From the NCBI RefSeq assembly GCF_001403875.1, contig NZ_LN884295.1, positions 62,001 through 126,000 on the forward strand: a stretch of 64,000 nt of DNA. Reading direction: 5' to 3'. The notes below the pieces were generated by a model. The model was given only the letters and a program-made list of their open reading frames with translations, did no database searches and had not been told where the DNA came from. This DNA comes from Paenibacillus ihumii (GTDB lineage: Bacteria > Bacillota > Bacilli > Paenibacillales > Paenibacillaceae). Position 1 is the first letter of the stretch. Every line of letters starts with the position of its first letter. Below, piece after piece: positions 50,845 to 59,585 of the stretch. A program made the position numbers and the translations under genes.

Positions 50845-51681
50845 TTATTCCCCGCTGTTCAAGGGGTAAAACTTGAGAATGAACTCTCCCTTGTCTCCCA
50901 CATTGGTTTTTTTATAGACATTTTTCAGCGTATTTTTCACGGTTCCAGGAGCAATGTACAGCATTTGGGCAATTTGCTCCACCGAATGGTTATGCATCCA
51001 TAGGTAGCCGATTTCCTTCTCCCGCTTGGTGAGCCCGCATTTATGGAAAGCATGGTAGACCGCTTCCTTCCTAAGCTCGGGATCAGGCCATCTTCCCTTG
51101 ATGCGATCTATCAATTGCTGCAGCAGCGGAATAACATATGTAAGATCCTCATTGACGGAAAGGGACATATCCAGGTATCCTTTAATCTCTCCATTAATAG
51201 AAATCGGGGCACAGATGCAGGACCAGTCAGCAAATATCTTTAAATGATGCTCCTCCCCGCGAATAATGGCGATGCGGCCGCTTTCCATCGCGACGGACAC
51301 TGCGTTGATGCCTGCATGCTGCATATCAAATCTGCTGCCTACAGTAACGTTATGCTCCTTCAGTGAATCGATCACGAGCCCGGATCCGTTGAGGCTCAGC
51401 GTCACGCCCTCTGTATCCGTCAATATAAAAATAAACGGCCTGATCAGGAACGGATAAAGCGCTTCCAACTCTTCTTCAACGACGGTTATCATTTCCTTGT
51501 GGGCATCCGCTCTTCGCTTGATTTCCTCTTCCGGAATAGAGCTCAATTGGTCCATATAAATATGATGCCCGCTAAGCGCAAAGGAGCAATTCCACTGCTG
51601 AATCGTTCTATTGCTCATGTCCTGCAAATAGACCCAATGGCCGTCCGGTAACGCTGCCTGACAGTTAAAGACGCTTTTCAA
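50845..51681 (-). CDS. GAF-LuxR transcriptional regulator of the bacteriocin cluster
   Basis: The 278-residue protein has a GAF-like sensing domain (residues ~60-190: FIFILTDTEGVTLSLNG, GINAVSVAMESGRIAIIRG, DWSCICAPISINGEIKGYLDM) and a C-terminal LuxR helix-turn-helix (LTKREKEIGYLWMHNHSVEQ, then TVKNTLKNVYKKTNV). It starts with TTG, AAAGGAGAG seven bases upstream. As the first gene of the cluster it probably binds the palindromes before the exporter and the small-peptide genes in response to a small molecule. Confidence 0.88.
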   Translation of the reverse strand: MKSVFNCQAALPDGHWVYLQDMSNRTIQQWNCSFALSGHHIYMDQLSSIPEEEIKRRADAHKEMITVVEEELEALYPFLIRPFIFILTDTEGVTLSLNGSGLVIDSLKEHNVTVGSRFDMQHAGINAVSVAMESGRIAIIRGEEHHLKIFADWSCICAPISINGEIKGYLDMSLSVNEDLTYVIPLLQQLIDRIKGRWPDPELRKEAVYHAFHKCGLTKREKEIGYLWMHNHSVEQIAQMLYIAPGTVKNTLKNVYKKTNVGDKGEFILKFYPLNSGE

Positions 51682-51830
51682 AATATCTCTCCTTTCCTAT
51701 TTCATACAAATATTTTACCATAATATATTCAAAAAATAACCTTTTAACTATAATGGTAAATTAAGTGTAATAGATATTTAGTCCCACACTTCAAGTGATA
51801 TTTATATCCACAACGAAAATTGAATAGAAA

Positions 51831-51858
51831 AAAACGCCGGGCTTGGCGTTTTATTTGA
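51831..51858 (-). terminator. Second terminator behind the pectin operon
   Basis: AAAACGCC (51831-51838) pairs with GGCGTTTT (51845-51852); on the minus strand seven T follow. Confidence 0.8.
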
Positions 51859-51884
51859 AATAGGCTGATTTTTATGGATCGTCC

Positions 51885-51923
51885 TGCAAAAAGCAAAGAA
51901 GAACCCGATGGGCTGCGGGTTCT
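51885..51923 (-). terminator. First terminator behind the pectin operon
   Basis: AGAACCCG (51900-51907) pairs with CGGGTTCT (51916-51923); on the minus strand TCTTTGCTTTTT follows. It stands 32 bases after the last stop of the rhamnogalacturonan operon. Confidence 0.8.
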
Positions 51924-51954
51924 CTCTGCCTATGAAATAAATTGGCGGGACCGG

Positions 51955-52332
51955 CTAATCCTTCACCGGATGCGCCATGACGCTCATCAGCGCCAGCTCC
52001 GGCTGCGTCGAGTCGAGCCGGCTGTATTGAATAATGACGGGAACGTCGCTCTCCACAGTGAGCGCATAAGGTACTCCTGCAGGGATCTTCTCTCCCCCGC
52101 TCTCCAGGGAGGAGGTACGGATATGCTTCGAGCGCCGCCCTTCCACGATGGCTTCAATGCCCTCCAGCGGCTCGCGGTCTTCATAATAAACAGTAATGCC
52201 GAGCTTCGCCGCCGCCTCGCCGCAATTCAGCACGCAAATGCTTTCGTGACTCACCAGCTCTCCGCGGCTGTCCGGCGGGATATACCCGTCAGGAATGACC
52301 CAAAAGCGATGTCCCTTCGCTTGAACTCCCAT
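51955..52332 (-). CDS. Sensory rhodopsin transducer-family protein (ASRT fold)
   Basis: The 125-residue soluble protein matches the Anabaena sensory rhodopsin transducer family: GHRFWVIPDGYIPPDSRGELVSHESICVLN and VYYEDREPLEGI, then RRSKHIR and DVPVIIQYSRLDSTQPELAL. In Firmicutes such proteins are encoded in carbohydrate operons without any rhodopsin, and a sugar-binding function is possible. It is the last gene of the rhamnogalacturonan operon, 56 bases behind the GH105 gene. No rhodopsin gene is present. Confidence 0.85.
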   Translation of the reverse strand: MGVQAKGHRFWVIPDGYIPPDSRGELVSHESICVLNCGEAAAKLGITVYYEDREPLEGIEAIVEGRRSKHIRTSSLESGGEKIPAGVPYALTVESDVPVIIQYSRLDSTQPELALMSVMAHPVKD

Positions 52333-52388
52333 ATCAGCATCTCCCTTCCTAGTACTGTAATTACGTGAATGCGTTCCGTACGGCCGCT

Positions 52389-53459
52389 TCAGCTGTACGG
52401 GTCTTCTTTGGAGCGCAGCAGCTGTGCCAGGAACGCCAGAGCGAGCCCCTGTCCCCAGCCTTGGATGCGCTTATACGGCACGCCTTTGTAGCCTTCCGCA
52501 TCATTCATCACCGCCGTGCCGGCAGATACATCCGTCACCGTGCCGTCCTCCTTGATCCGGGACAGGATGCCGTCGATTGATTTCTGCGTGTATTTATTGT
52601 ACAGTCTGCCCCGCATCAGCAAGGCTGTCGCGATTCCCGCCGAGCCGGACGTCTCCAGGTACGAAGTCTCATCATCCAGTATCGTATGCCACAGCCCCTC
52701 CGGCGATTGAAGGCGGACAAGCGCGCTGAGCTGATCCCGCAAGGAGCCGTCGATGATCATGTAGGACGGGTGCTGAACCTCGACGTACTGCAGCGCCTTC
52801 GACATCGTGAGCGCCGCCCAGCTGTTGCCGCGGGCCCAGTAGATGCCGGACATATGGTTCTGATTCAAATGATCCCAGCCATGATAATAGAGATTCGTGT
52901 CGGGATCCTGCAGGAACTCCTCATGGCCGTGGTACTGCTTCAATCCATCCTCGAAATACTCCTTATTTCCGAGCAGATGCCCGATGCGCAGCAGGAAATA
53001 CCCGGCCATAAACATCGTATCCACCCAAGCCTGCTGGGGAAATACGTCATTCACCGAATTCACTGTATGCTGGAAAATACCATCCGCGAACCTTTCCGCT
53101 TTATTTTTCAAAAATTCCGCCATTTCGACAGCCGTGTTCAAATATTTCTCATCTTGATAGACCTGATACAGCGTCAGCAGACAGTGGCCGATCGATACTC
53201 CGTTCACAGACAGCTTCGGCAGGCCATCCTCCATATTCTCATCGACCCAGGCCTTCAGCTTGGTCAAGTACTGTTCATTCCCCGTCGCCTCATATGCCTC
53301 GCAAACGCCGTAATAAGCCACGCCGCCTGGCCAGTCCCAGTTGAAATCCATATTAAACGTGCGTTCGACGACCCGGTCGATCGTCTGCTTCACCTTCTCC
53401 TCGTCATAAACCAATGCTGGCATATCTAGCTCTCCTCCCCATAATGGCTCTGTGGTCAT
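52389..53459 (-). CDS. GH105 unsaturated rhamnogalacturonyl hydrolase
   Basis: The 356-residue enzyme removes the unsaturated uronate that pectate or rhamnogalacturonan lyases leave on oligosaccharides. It is an (alpha/alpha)6 barrel; the catalytic Asp lies in QQAWVDTMFMAG (near residue 140), with EFLQDPDTNLYYHGWDH after it. The length and lack of signal peptide fit the cytoplasmic YteR/YesR type. The ATG at 53459 has GGGAGG five bases upstream; an ATG at 53423 with GGAGGAG is possible. It works on sugars brought in by the neighbouring ABC importer. Confidence 0.92.
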   Translation of the reverse strand: MTTEPLWGGELDMPALVYDEEKVKQTIDRVVERTFNMDFNWDWPGGVAYYGVCEAYEATGNEQYLTKLKAWVDENMEDGLPKLSVNGVSIGHCLLTLYQVYQDEKYLNTAVEMAEFLKNKAERFADGIFQHTVNSVNDVFPQQAWVDTMFMAGYFLLRIGHLLGNKEYFEDGLKQYHGHEEFLQDPDTNLYYHGWDHLNQNHMSGIYWARGNSWAALTMSKALQYVEVQHPSYMIIDGSLRDQLSALVRLQSPEGLWHTILDDETSYLETSGSAGIATALLMRGRLYNKYTQKSIDGILSRIKEDGTVTDVSAGTAVMNDAEGYKGVPYKRIQGWGQGLALAFLAQLLRSKEDPYS

Positions 53460-53475
53460 CTGTTCCTCCCAAACG

Positions 53476-54660
53476 CTACCTTAGATACATTAACAAAGGC
53501 TGTAATTGCAAATCGCGAATTCCGTCGGCAATTAAGCGGGCAACCGCTTCTCCGCCCTGCTCCTGAAAGTGCGTGTTGTCCTTCACCCCCGCAGGGAAAT
53601 TCAAGTACTCGCCAGGATACACCCACATGAACAAATCCTTGCTGCCCTCGGGGCCGGCTGCCTCAAACAGCTGCTTGCTCCTGGCGGCAAGATCGATGAG
53701 CGGCGTATTCGTCTCCGCCGCCAGCTCCTGAACCGCCTGGATATAATCTCCGTGCGTATCGGAGAGCGTTCCGTCCGGGCTGAAATACCGGCGATGCACC
53801 GGCGTGACCAGTACCGGATGGGCTCGCTTCTGCCGGGCGCCTTCAATATAGCGGAGCAGATGCTGCTTGTACGTCGTAAATGGATCCGTTCCCCGGGGAT
53901 CGGGCTTCTCGTCGTTATGGCCGAACTGGATCATCAGGAAGTCTCCCGGCTTGATCTGCTGCAATATCGCCTCCAGGCGCCCCTCCTCGATAAAGCTCCG
54001 CGAGCTGCGTCCGGACCGGGCATGATTGTCCACGCAGACATCGTGCTTGAACAGGGCGGGAAGCAGCTGGCCCCAGCCGGCATAGGGATAGCCGTCCTCC
54101 GGCTGATCCGTCACCGTGGAATCGCCCGCAAGGAACAAGGTCAGCGTGCTTGGCGCAGGCTGAAGCTCCAGCATGTTAAGGCGAGGGGCCTGGCCCGATA
54201 CCTGCAGACGGAAGCGGCCGCCCCGGACAGGAACGGCGAACTTCTCTTCCATGAACTGCCCGGGCGCCGAGCGGATCGGCGGCAGCACGCGCTTGCTTCC
54301 GCCGGCCTTCAGCAGGGTATGCGTTTCCGCAAGAGTGTCTCCGAGCAGAATATTCACCATATATATGCCGTCAGGCACGTTTGCTGCAAACGTAGCCCCC
54401 ATCGGAATGCAGAACCGGTGATACAGCGCGGCCTTTACATCTCCGGAGCCTGCCCGGCCTGACTTGTTCCTGTCCCGGGCATACACCCGGCTCACGTCCT
54501 CGAACCCGTACCCCAACGCAGGATTATAACCGCATTCCGCTGTCACGCCGGTATAACCCTCCGCCGGCTCTCCCGGACCGAAGTCGAATTTCCACGATGT
54601 CCTCTCCATGCCAGGCTCCTCATTCGCTATTCCGGCCATCTTCGCCTGCTCATTCTCCAT
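53476..54660 (-). CDS. Rhamnogalacturonan acetylesterase (SGNH hydrolase)
   Basis: The 394-residue enzyme removes acetyl groups from rhamnogalacturonan fragments. The N-terminal 130 residues form a beta domain (SWKFDFGPGEPAEGYTGV). The SGNH motifs follow: Ser in LFLAGDSTVTD, Gly/Asn blocks in MIQFGHNDEKPD, and Asp/His in VKDNTHFQEQGG. No signal peptide is seen, so it acts inside the cell. The arrangement matches RhgT/YesT-type esterases of Bacillus. It lies between the GH105 gene and the permease genes. Confidence 0.9.
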   Translation of the reverse strand: MENEQAKMAGIANEEPGMERTSWKFDFGPGEPAEGYTGVTAECGYNPALGYGFEDVSRVYARDRNKSGRAGSGDVKAALYHRFCIPMGATFAANVPDGIYMVNILLGDTLAETHTLLKAGGSKRVLPPIRSAPGQFMEEKFAVPVRGGRFRLQVSGQAPRLNMLELQPAPSTLTLFLAGDSTVTDQPEDGYPYAGWGQLLPALFKHDVCVDNHARSGRSSRSFIEEGRLEAILQQIKPGDFLMIQFGHNDEKPDPRGTDPFTTYKQHLLRYIEGARQKRAHPVLVTPVHRRYFSPDGTLSDTHGDYIQAVQELAAETNTPLIDLAARSKQLFEAAGPEGSKDLFMWVYPGEYLNFPAGVKDNTHFQEQGGEAVARLIADGIRDLQLQPLLMYLR

Positions 54661-54713
54661 AAGCTTCTCCCCTCACGATCCTCTAGCTGCACAGAAAGGC
54701 TTGTTGCAATCTC

Positions 54714-55553
54714 TTATCCTTTCAACCCGCTGCTGCTGATTCCTTCAACAATTTGCTTCTGGAACATAAAAAATACAACGACGACCGGAATCAGGCTGAC
54801 GATGGACATCGCGAACATCGCTCCCCAGTTGGAGCCGGACTCACTGTCCAGGAACATCTTCAGCCCCATCGATACGGTATATTTCTGCGGCGAATTCAAA
54901 TACAGGACCGGTCCGATCAAGTCCTCCCACCGCCAATAGAAGGAGAAGATCGCCGCCGTGGCGAGCGCCGGTTTAATGAGCGGCAGAATGATGCGATAGA
55001 ATAGCCGAAACTTGTCGCAGCCGTCGATCGTTGCCGCCTCGTCGAGCTCGATGGGAATCGAGCGGATAAATTGGATCATCAGAAAAATAAAGAACGGAGC
55101 GCCGAAATAATTCGGAAGTACGATCGGTTTGATGCTGTTCAGCCAGTCGAGCTTGGAAAAAATAATGTATTGCGGCACGAGCACCACATCATGGGGCAGC
55201 ATCAGCGTCACCATCATCAGCGCGAACCAGAGGTTGCGGCCTTTGAAATCCAGCCGGCCAAACCCGAAGGCGACCAGCGCCGAGGAGATTACGACGCCAA
55301 TCGTAGCGAGCACGACGATGATCAGGGAATTGACGATGAATTGGGCAAAGGGCTGCCCCCCAACGCCGGCCCAGCCTGCAGCATAGTTCCCAAAGTCCCA
55401 AGCTTCCGGGATTAGCTGCGAGGCGGTAGCAAATATCGTCCGGCTCTCCTTAAAGGAGCTCATGAACAGCCAGATGATCGGGTAAAGCATAAGAATGGCA
55501 AGAGCGCCGACGAACACATGGTATACCGGCCATTTCCACTTGCTTGCAACCAT
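54714..55553 (-). CDS. CUT1 sugar ABC permease, MalG type
   Basis: A 279-residue permease with six helices, the MalG-type start ([20 protein letters not shown]) and the EAA loop [29 protein letters not shown]. It forms a pair with the protein encoded two bases upstream and takes up pectin-derived oligosaccharides. No ATPase is encoded in the operon, so a shared MsmX-type ATPase must serve it. Confidence 0.93.
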   Translation of the reverse strand: MVASKWKWPVYHVFVGALAILMLYPIIWLFMSSFKESRTIFATASQLIPEAWDFGNYAAGWAGVGGQPFAQFIVNSLIIVVLATIGVVISSALVAFGFGRLDFKGRNLWFALMMVTLMLPHDVVLVPQYIIFSKLDWLNSIKPIVLPNYFGAPFFIFLMIQFIRSIPIELDEAATIDGCDKFRLFYRIILPLIKPALATAAIFSFYWRWEDLIGPVLYLNSPQKYTVSMGLKMFLDSESGSNWGAMFAMSIVSLIPVVVVFFMFQKQIVEGISSSGLKG

Positions 55554-55555
55554 AA

Positions 55556-56455
55556 TCAGCGGCCTCCTTTCGACTCATAGAACACCCAGAATTTCGATGT
55601 CTTGAATAGAATCGCCGTCATGATGCCGATCATGATGAGCATGATCCAAGCCATCGCGGCCGCATATCCCATGTTGTTGAACATGAAGGCCTGCCGGAAC
55701 AAATACAGGGAATACAGCAGGGTTCCGTCCATCGGGGTTCCTTCCCCCTTGGAGATGATATAAGCCGGCACGAAGGTCATAAATGCGCTGATCGTCTGCA
55801 TGATCAGGTTGAATAAAATAATCGGGCTCAGCAGCGGCAGCGTAATTTTGATGAATTTGCGGGGCGCCGTCGCTCCGTCGATGCTGGCCGCCTCGTACAT
55901 CTCCGGGGAAATATTCTTCAGCCCGGCGAGGAAAATCAGCATGGAGGACCCGAACTGCCACACCGACAGCGCGATCAATGTTCCAAGCGCTGCATTGGGG
56001 TCGCCGTACCAGGCCACGGGAGGAATCCCGAGGAAGATAAGCAGGCTGTTCACGATGCCCTGCTCATTGAAAATATTGCGCCACATGATCGATACGGCGA
56101 CGCTTCCGCCGATGATCGAGGGCAAATAATAAACTGTACGATATACGCCGACCATTCGCGATTTCGTGTTCAGCAGCATCGCGACGAATAAAGCAAACAT
56201 CAGCCGCAGCGGCACACCGGCAAATACATATATAAAAGTAACTCTGACCGAGTTCCAATATTTCTGATCCTGAGTGAACATTTTTTGAAAATTAAAGGTC
56301 CCGATCCACTGCGGATCGTTGAATAAGTTGTAATTCGTAAACGACAAATACAAAGAGATCAAAATTGGAATGAGCGTAAAGGCCAAAAATCCGATCACAA
56401 ATGGACTGATAAAGGCATATCCCGTCAGATTGGCTCCGAGTGACTGTTTCCGCAA
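55556..56455 (-). CDS. CUT1 sugar ABC permease, MalF type
   Basis: A permease of 299 residues with six helices ([20 protein letters not shown] as the first) and the EAA loop [29 protein letters not shown] place the start at a TTG (56455) because AGGAGGTG lies eight bases before it; the longer frame from 56551 would read the upstream hairpin region. It pairs with the MalG-type subunit encoded directly after. Confidence 0.92.
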   Translation of the reverse strand: MRKQSLGANLTGYAFISPFVIGFLAFTLIPILISLYLSFTNYNLFNDPQWIGTFNFQKMFTQDQKYWNSVRVTFIYVFAGVPLRLMFALFVAMLLNTKSRMVGVYRTVYYLPSIIGGSVAVSIMWRNIFNEQGIVNSLLIFLGIPPVAWYGDPNAALGTLIALSVWQFGSSMLIFLAGLKNISPEMYEAASIDGATAPRKFIKITLPLLSPIILFNLIMQTISAFMTFVPAYIISKGEGTPMDGTLLYSLYLFRQAFMFNNMGYAAAMAWIMLIMIGIMTAILFKTSKFWVFYESKGGR

Positions 56456-56504
56456 GGCACCTGCACCTCCTGGCAGTTTAGAACATGAAATCCACCTGAG
56501 CCAT

Positions 56505-56543
56505 AGCGGTAAATATGCATTCGATCGGAACGTATTTACCGCT
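56505..56543 (-). other. RNA hairpin behind the binding-protein gene
   Basis: AGCGGTAAATA (56505-56515) pairs perfectly with TATTTACCGCT (56533-56543) and has no T-tract. Such hairpins keep the binding-protein message stable and so raise it above the permeases. Confidence 0.7.
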
Positions 56544-56571
56544 GCTCTCAAGTGGTTAAGGACAGCCTGGT

Positions 56572-57897
56572 TTACTTGTTGTTAGCCAGGATGGCATTCG
56601 CTTCCTGCCGGAACGCAGCAGCAGCCTTCTCCGTAGTTATCTGGCCATAGTTGATCTGCTCCACCAAATCGGCCAGGGAGGCGATCACCTGCGGCGAGCC
56701 TACCGGTGGCGCCGGGCTCATCGGCGAGCTCTTCTCTTCCATGGCTGCAACAAAGTCGAATACCTGCTTCTCGGGCTCCGACAGCTCGGAGACGATGGCT
56801 TCCTTGATCGAGGCCGAAATCGGAACTCCGCGCTCGCCCTTGATCAGCTTGTTAGCTTCTACATCATTAATCCAGAAGTCGATGAATTTGGCTGCCTCTT
56901 CCTTGTTCTTGGAATGCGAAGTGATCGACCAGAACATGCTCGGCTGCATATACAGCCCCTTCTCCATATTCGGTCCCGTCATAGGCGCAAGCTCCATCGG
57001 CCGATTGACCGCCGCCTGGAGTCCGACATACTGGTTAGACCACTGCCAGACGCCAATCCCCGTTCCTTTGACGACCTCCGATTCCTCCAGAATGTTCTTG
57101 GTTTGCGTCAGCTTCTCTTGGGAGGGTACGGCCCCTTCCTTAATCAGCCTGGCCAGCCGTCCAAAAAATTCAGTAAACAAAGCATCGTCCTCATATCCGA
57201 GCGCTGTTCCTTCTTTGTTGTACAGCGAGTATCCATGGGTGCGCAGGAAGTAATGGAAGAAAATATCCGGCGCCATGGAGCCGTCCATGACATAGCCTGC
57301 GTCCCGAACCTTTAGCGCGATTTCCTCATATTGATCCCAGGTCCAATTTTCCGGGATGCCGTCAACGCCGGACTTCTTCAGCAGCTCGGGATCGTATTGG
57401 AATCCAAGCACGTTGACGCCGGTCGGCACGCCGTATTGGACGTCATTGATTTTTCCGGTAGAGATGACATTTTCGTTCACGTCATTGATTTTGATTTGAT
57501 TGCCCATGTATGGCGTCAAATCTTCAAGCTGGTTGTTCTTCGCATATTGCACGATATAGGAAATGTCCATCTGCACGATGTCCGGCAGCTGCTTCGCGGC
57601 CGCCTGCGGCGCAAGCTTCTTCCAATAGTCGTCGAATGCCGCGTACTCGACATCTATTTTCACATGCGGGTTCAGCTCCTGATACTTATCGACGATTTGT
57701 TGGGTATACTCATGGCGTTTGTCGCCTCCCCACCAGGCGATTCTTAGCGTCGTCTTGTCTTTTTTATTCGTGCTCTGCTGAGCCGTCTTGTCATTGCCCT
57801 CTCCGTCGCTCGTTCCTCCGGCGCTGCCTCCACCGCTGCAGGCAGGCAAAATGAACAGCAGGGCAACCAACATCCATAGAGCAGTTTTCTTTCTCAC
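56572..57897 (-). CDS. Sugar ABC transporter solute-binding lipoprotein
   Basis: The 441-residue protein binds the pectic oligosaccharide outside and hands it to the permeases. A lipoprotein signal (basic start, helix, LPACSGGGS with lipobox Cys near residue 20) is followed by a Gly/Ser/Asp/Lys linker and the two-lobe family-1 fold (TTLRIAWWGGDKRHEYTQQ, MYKN...). GGGGAG seven bases before the GTG at 57897 supports it; an ATG two codons upstream is an alternative. It is the first gene after the two-component genes. Confidence 0.93.
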   Translation of the reverse strand: MRKKTALWMLVALLFILPACSGGGSAGGTSDGEGNDKTAQQSTNKKDKTTLRIAWWGGDKRHEYTQQIVDKYQELNPHVKIDVEYAAFDDYWKKLAPQAAAKQLPDIVQMDISYIVQYAKNNQLEDLTPYMGNQIKINDVNENVISTGKINDVQYGVPTGVNVLGFQYDPELLKKSGVDGIPENWTWDQYEEIALKVRDAGYVMDGSMAPDIFFHYFLRTHGYSLYNKEGTALGYEDDALFTEFFGRLARLIKEGAVPSQEKLTQTKNILEESEVVKGTGIGVWQWSNQYVGLQAAVNRPMELAPMTGPNMEKGLYMQPSMFWSITSHSKNKEEAAKFIDFWINDVEANKLIKGERGVPISASIKEAIVSELSEPEKQVFDFVAAMEEKSSPMSPAPPVGSPQVIASLADLVEQINYGQITTEKAAAAFRQEANAILANNK

Positions 57898-58007
57898 AAC
57901 CATTCTCCCCTTTCGTCGAACGCCAGTTTGATAACGCTTACAGTTATTATTTTCGCCCCAAAAGGGGGGGAGAAGGAACTCACTCATCCGACTTAAAGGT
58001 ATAAAAA

Positions 58008-59585
58008 TCAGAGATGCTTCTCGGCGGCTTTACTGTCCTCGAGCGATTTGCGGTATTCCGTCGGCGTCATGCCCATCCATTTCTTGAACGCCTGGCTGAA
58101 GTATTTGGAATTGCCCCCGAAGCCGTATGAATCGGCAAGCTCGAATACCTTGACGTCGCCGCTGCGGCGGATTTGCTCTGCCGCCTTCTCAATCCGCAGG
58201 CGGCTTAAATAATGGGAGAAGTTGTCGCCGGTGACCTGCTTGAACACTTTGCCGAGATAATCGGGATTCATGTACAGCAACTCATGCGCGACTCCACTTA
58301 GCGTCAGCTCAGCATCCATGTAGTGCTGCTCAATGATCGAAATCATTCTCTCGACGATGGAGGATCGTCGGCTGATGCTGTTCTTGTAATAACCGGAGGC
58401 GACGTGCAGGGCCGCCTCCTTGACGAATGACTTCAGGCTCGACAAGGTATCCAGCCTCACGATCTCGGCCATCTGGGCCGTGAAGCGCTGGCGGTCCTCC
58501 GGCGAGCACAATCGAATCAGCATCGCGTACAGCTCAAGCACATAGGAGCGCGTGATGCCGATTTCCAGGCAGAGCTGGGCGAGTTGGCTGAACAGCCGCT
58601 CCAGCTCCCGCTCGACCTCGTCGCTAAGCCCCGACTTGATCAGAAGGGCCATCCGCTCCTCATCCAGCTCGACATCTCCGCTTCCCCGATCGTCTGCCGG
58701 CAGATCGCTCTTTGTAATCAGGCTCCCTTCCCCGACGTAAAAGCGGTGGTTCATGCACTGCAGCGTCTCGCGGTACAGCCTGCGCGCTGCTTCCATCGGA
58801 CCGGCCTCGCTGAGCGCTGCGGTCAGCTCCAGGCTATAGAAGCTCAGGAATGTCCGCTTCACTTCTTCTATGCTCTGCAGAAGCAGGGCGCGATCCGGCG
58901 TATCATGGATGGCCATGAGCAGCCTTCCGTTAAGCGTCGCTCCGAGCAGGACGCCCGTCAGCAAATCCTCGGCTATATTTTTCAAGGCAAATAGATGCTC
59001 GTATTCATGGGAATCCTCCAGCTGGAACAGGAGCAGGCGAACCGGCTGCTCTGCCGACTTCAATCCGAACAGCTCGCGGTAATATTCCAGGTCGCTGCGC
59101 CCGTAAGTCTTATTGGACACGAGCTCGCGCAAGAACTGTTCTTTCACATGAGGCAGCACCTTGTTCAGCCCGTCCTTCATCCTCGCGACGAACCGCTCCC
59201 GCTCGAGCCGTTCCTCCCGCTCCGCCACCAGCTCGGCCAGCGCTTCATAGATTTGCGACTCGTTGCAGGGCTTCAGCAGATAATGCTTCACGCCAAATTG
59301 CATCGCGCTGCGGGCATATTCGAAATCCTTGTAGCCCGTCAGCATGATGAACCGGATGTCCGGGAACGATTGCAGCGTCTTCTCGGCCAGCTCCAGCCCG
59401 TTCAGGCCAGGCATGGATATATCGCTGATCACGAAATCCGGCTGCTCCTTGACGATCAGCTCATAGGCCTCGACTCCGTTCCGGGCCGTACCGATCAGCT
59501 CGGTTCCCGCCCTGCCCCAATCCACGATCTGCTGAATGCCCTCCAATATCATCCGCTCGTCATCTACGAGCAGTACCTTATACAT
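58008..59585 (-). CDS. YesN-like AraC-type response regulator
   Basis: The 525-residue protein has a receiver domain (residues ~1-125: LLVDDERMILEGIQQIV, Asp in FVISDISMPGLNG, KPCNE), a middle helical part and a C-terminal AraC-type DNA-binding domain with two helix-turn-helices (GVAHELLYMNPDYLGKVFKQ, ADSYGFGGNSKYFSQAFKK, MGMTPTEYRKS). GGAGAGGACGAGG precedes the ATG at 59585, which overlaps the kinase end. With YesM it should activate the rhamnogalacturonan operon. Confidence 0.93.
   Translation of the reverse strand: MYKVLLVDDERMILEGIQQIVDWGRAGTELIGTARNGVEAYELIVKEQPDFVISDISMPGLNGLELAEKTLQSFPDIRFIMLTGYKDFEYARSAMQFGVKHYLLKPCNESQIYEALAELVAEREERLERERFVARMKDGLNKVLPHVKEQFLRELVSNKTYGRSDLEYYRELFGLKSAEQPVRLLLFQLEDSHEYEHLFALKNIAEDLLTGVLLGATLNGRLLMAIHDTPDRALLLQSIEEVKRTFLSFYSLELTAALSEAGPMEAARRLYRETLQCMNHRFYVGEGSLITKSDLPADDRGSGDVELDEERMALLIKSGLSDEVERELERLFSQLAQLCLEIGITRSYVLELYAMLIRLCSPEDRQRFTAQMAEIVRLDTLSSLKSFVKEAALHVASGYYKNSISRRSSIVERMISIIEQHYMDAELTLSGVAHELLYMNPDYLGKVFKQVTGDNFSHYLSRLRIEKAAEQIRRSGDVKVFELADSYGFGGNSKYFSQAFKKWMGMTPTEYRKSLEDSKAAEKHL

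Noticed and set aside
51043..51457. Plus-strand short frames over the LuxR gene
   Set aside because: They are antisense to a protein with clear GAF and LuxR motifs.
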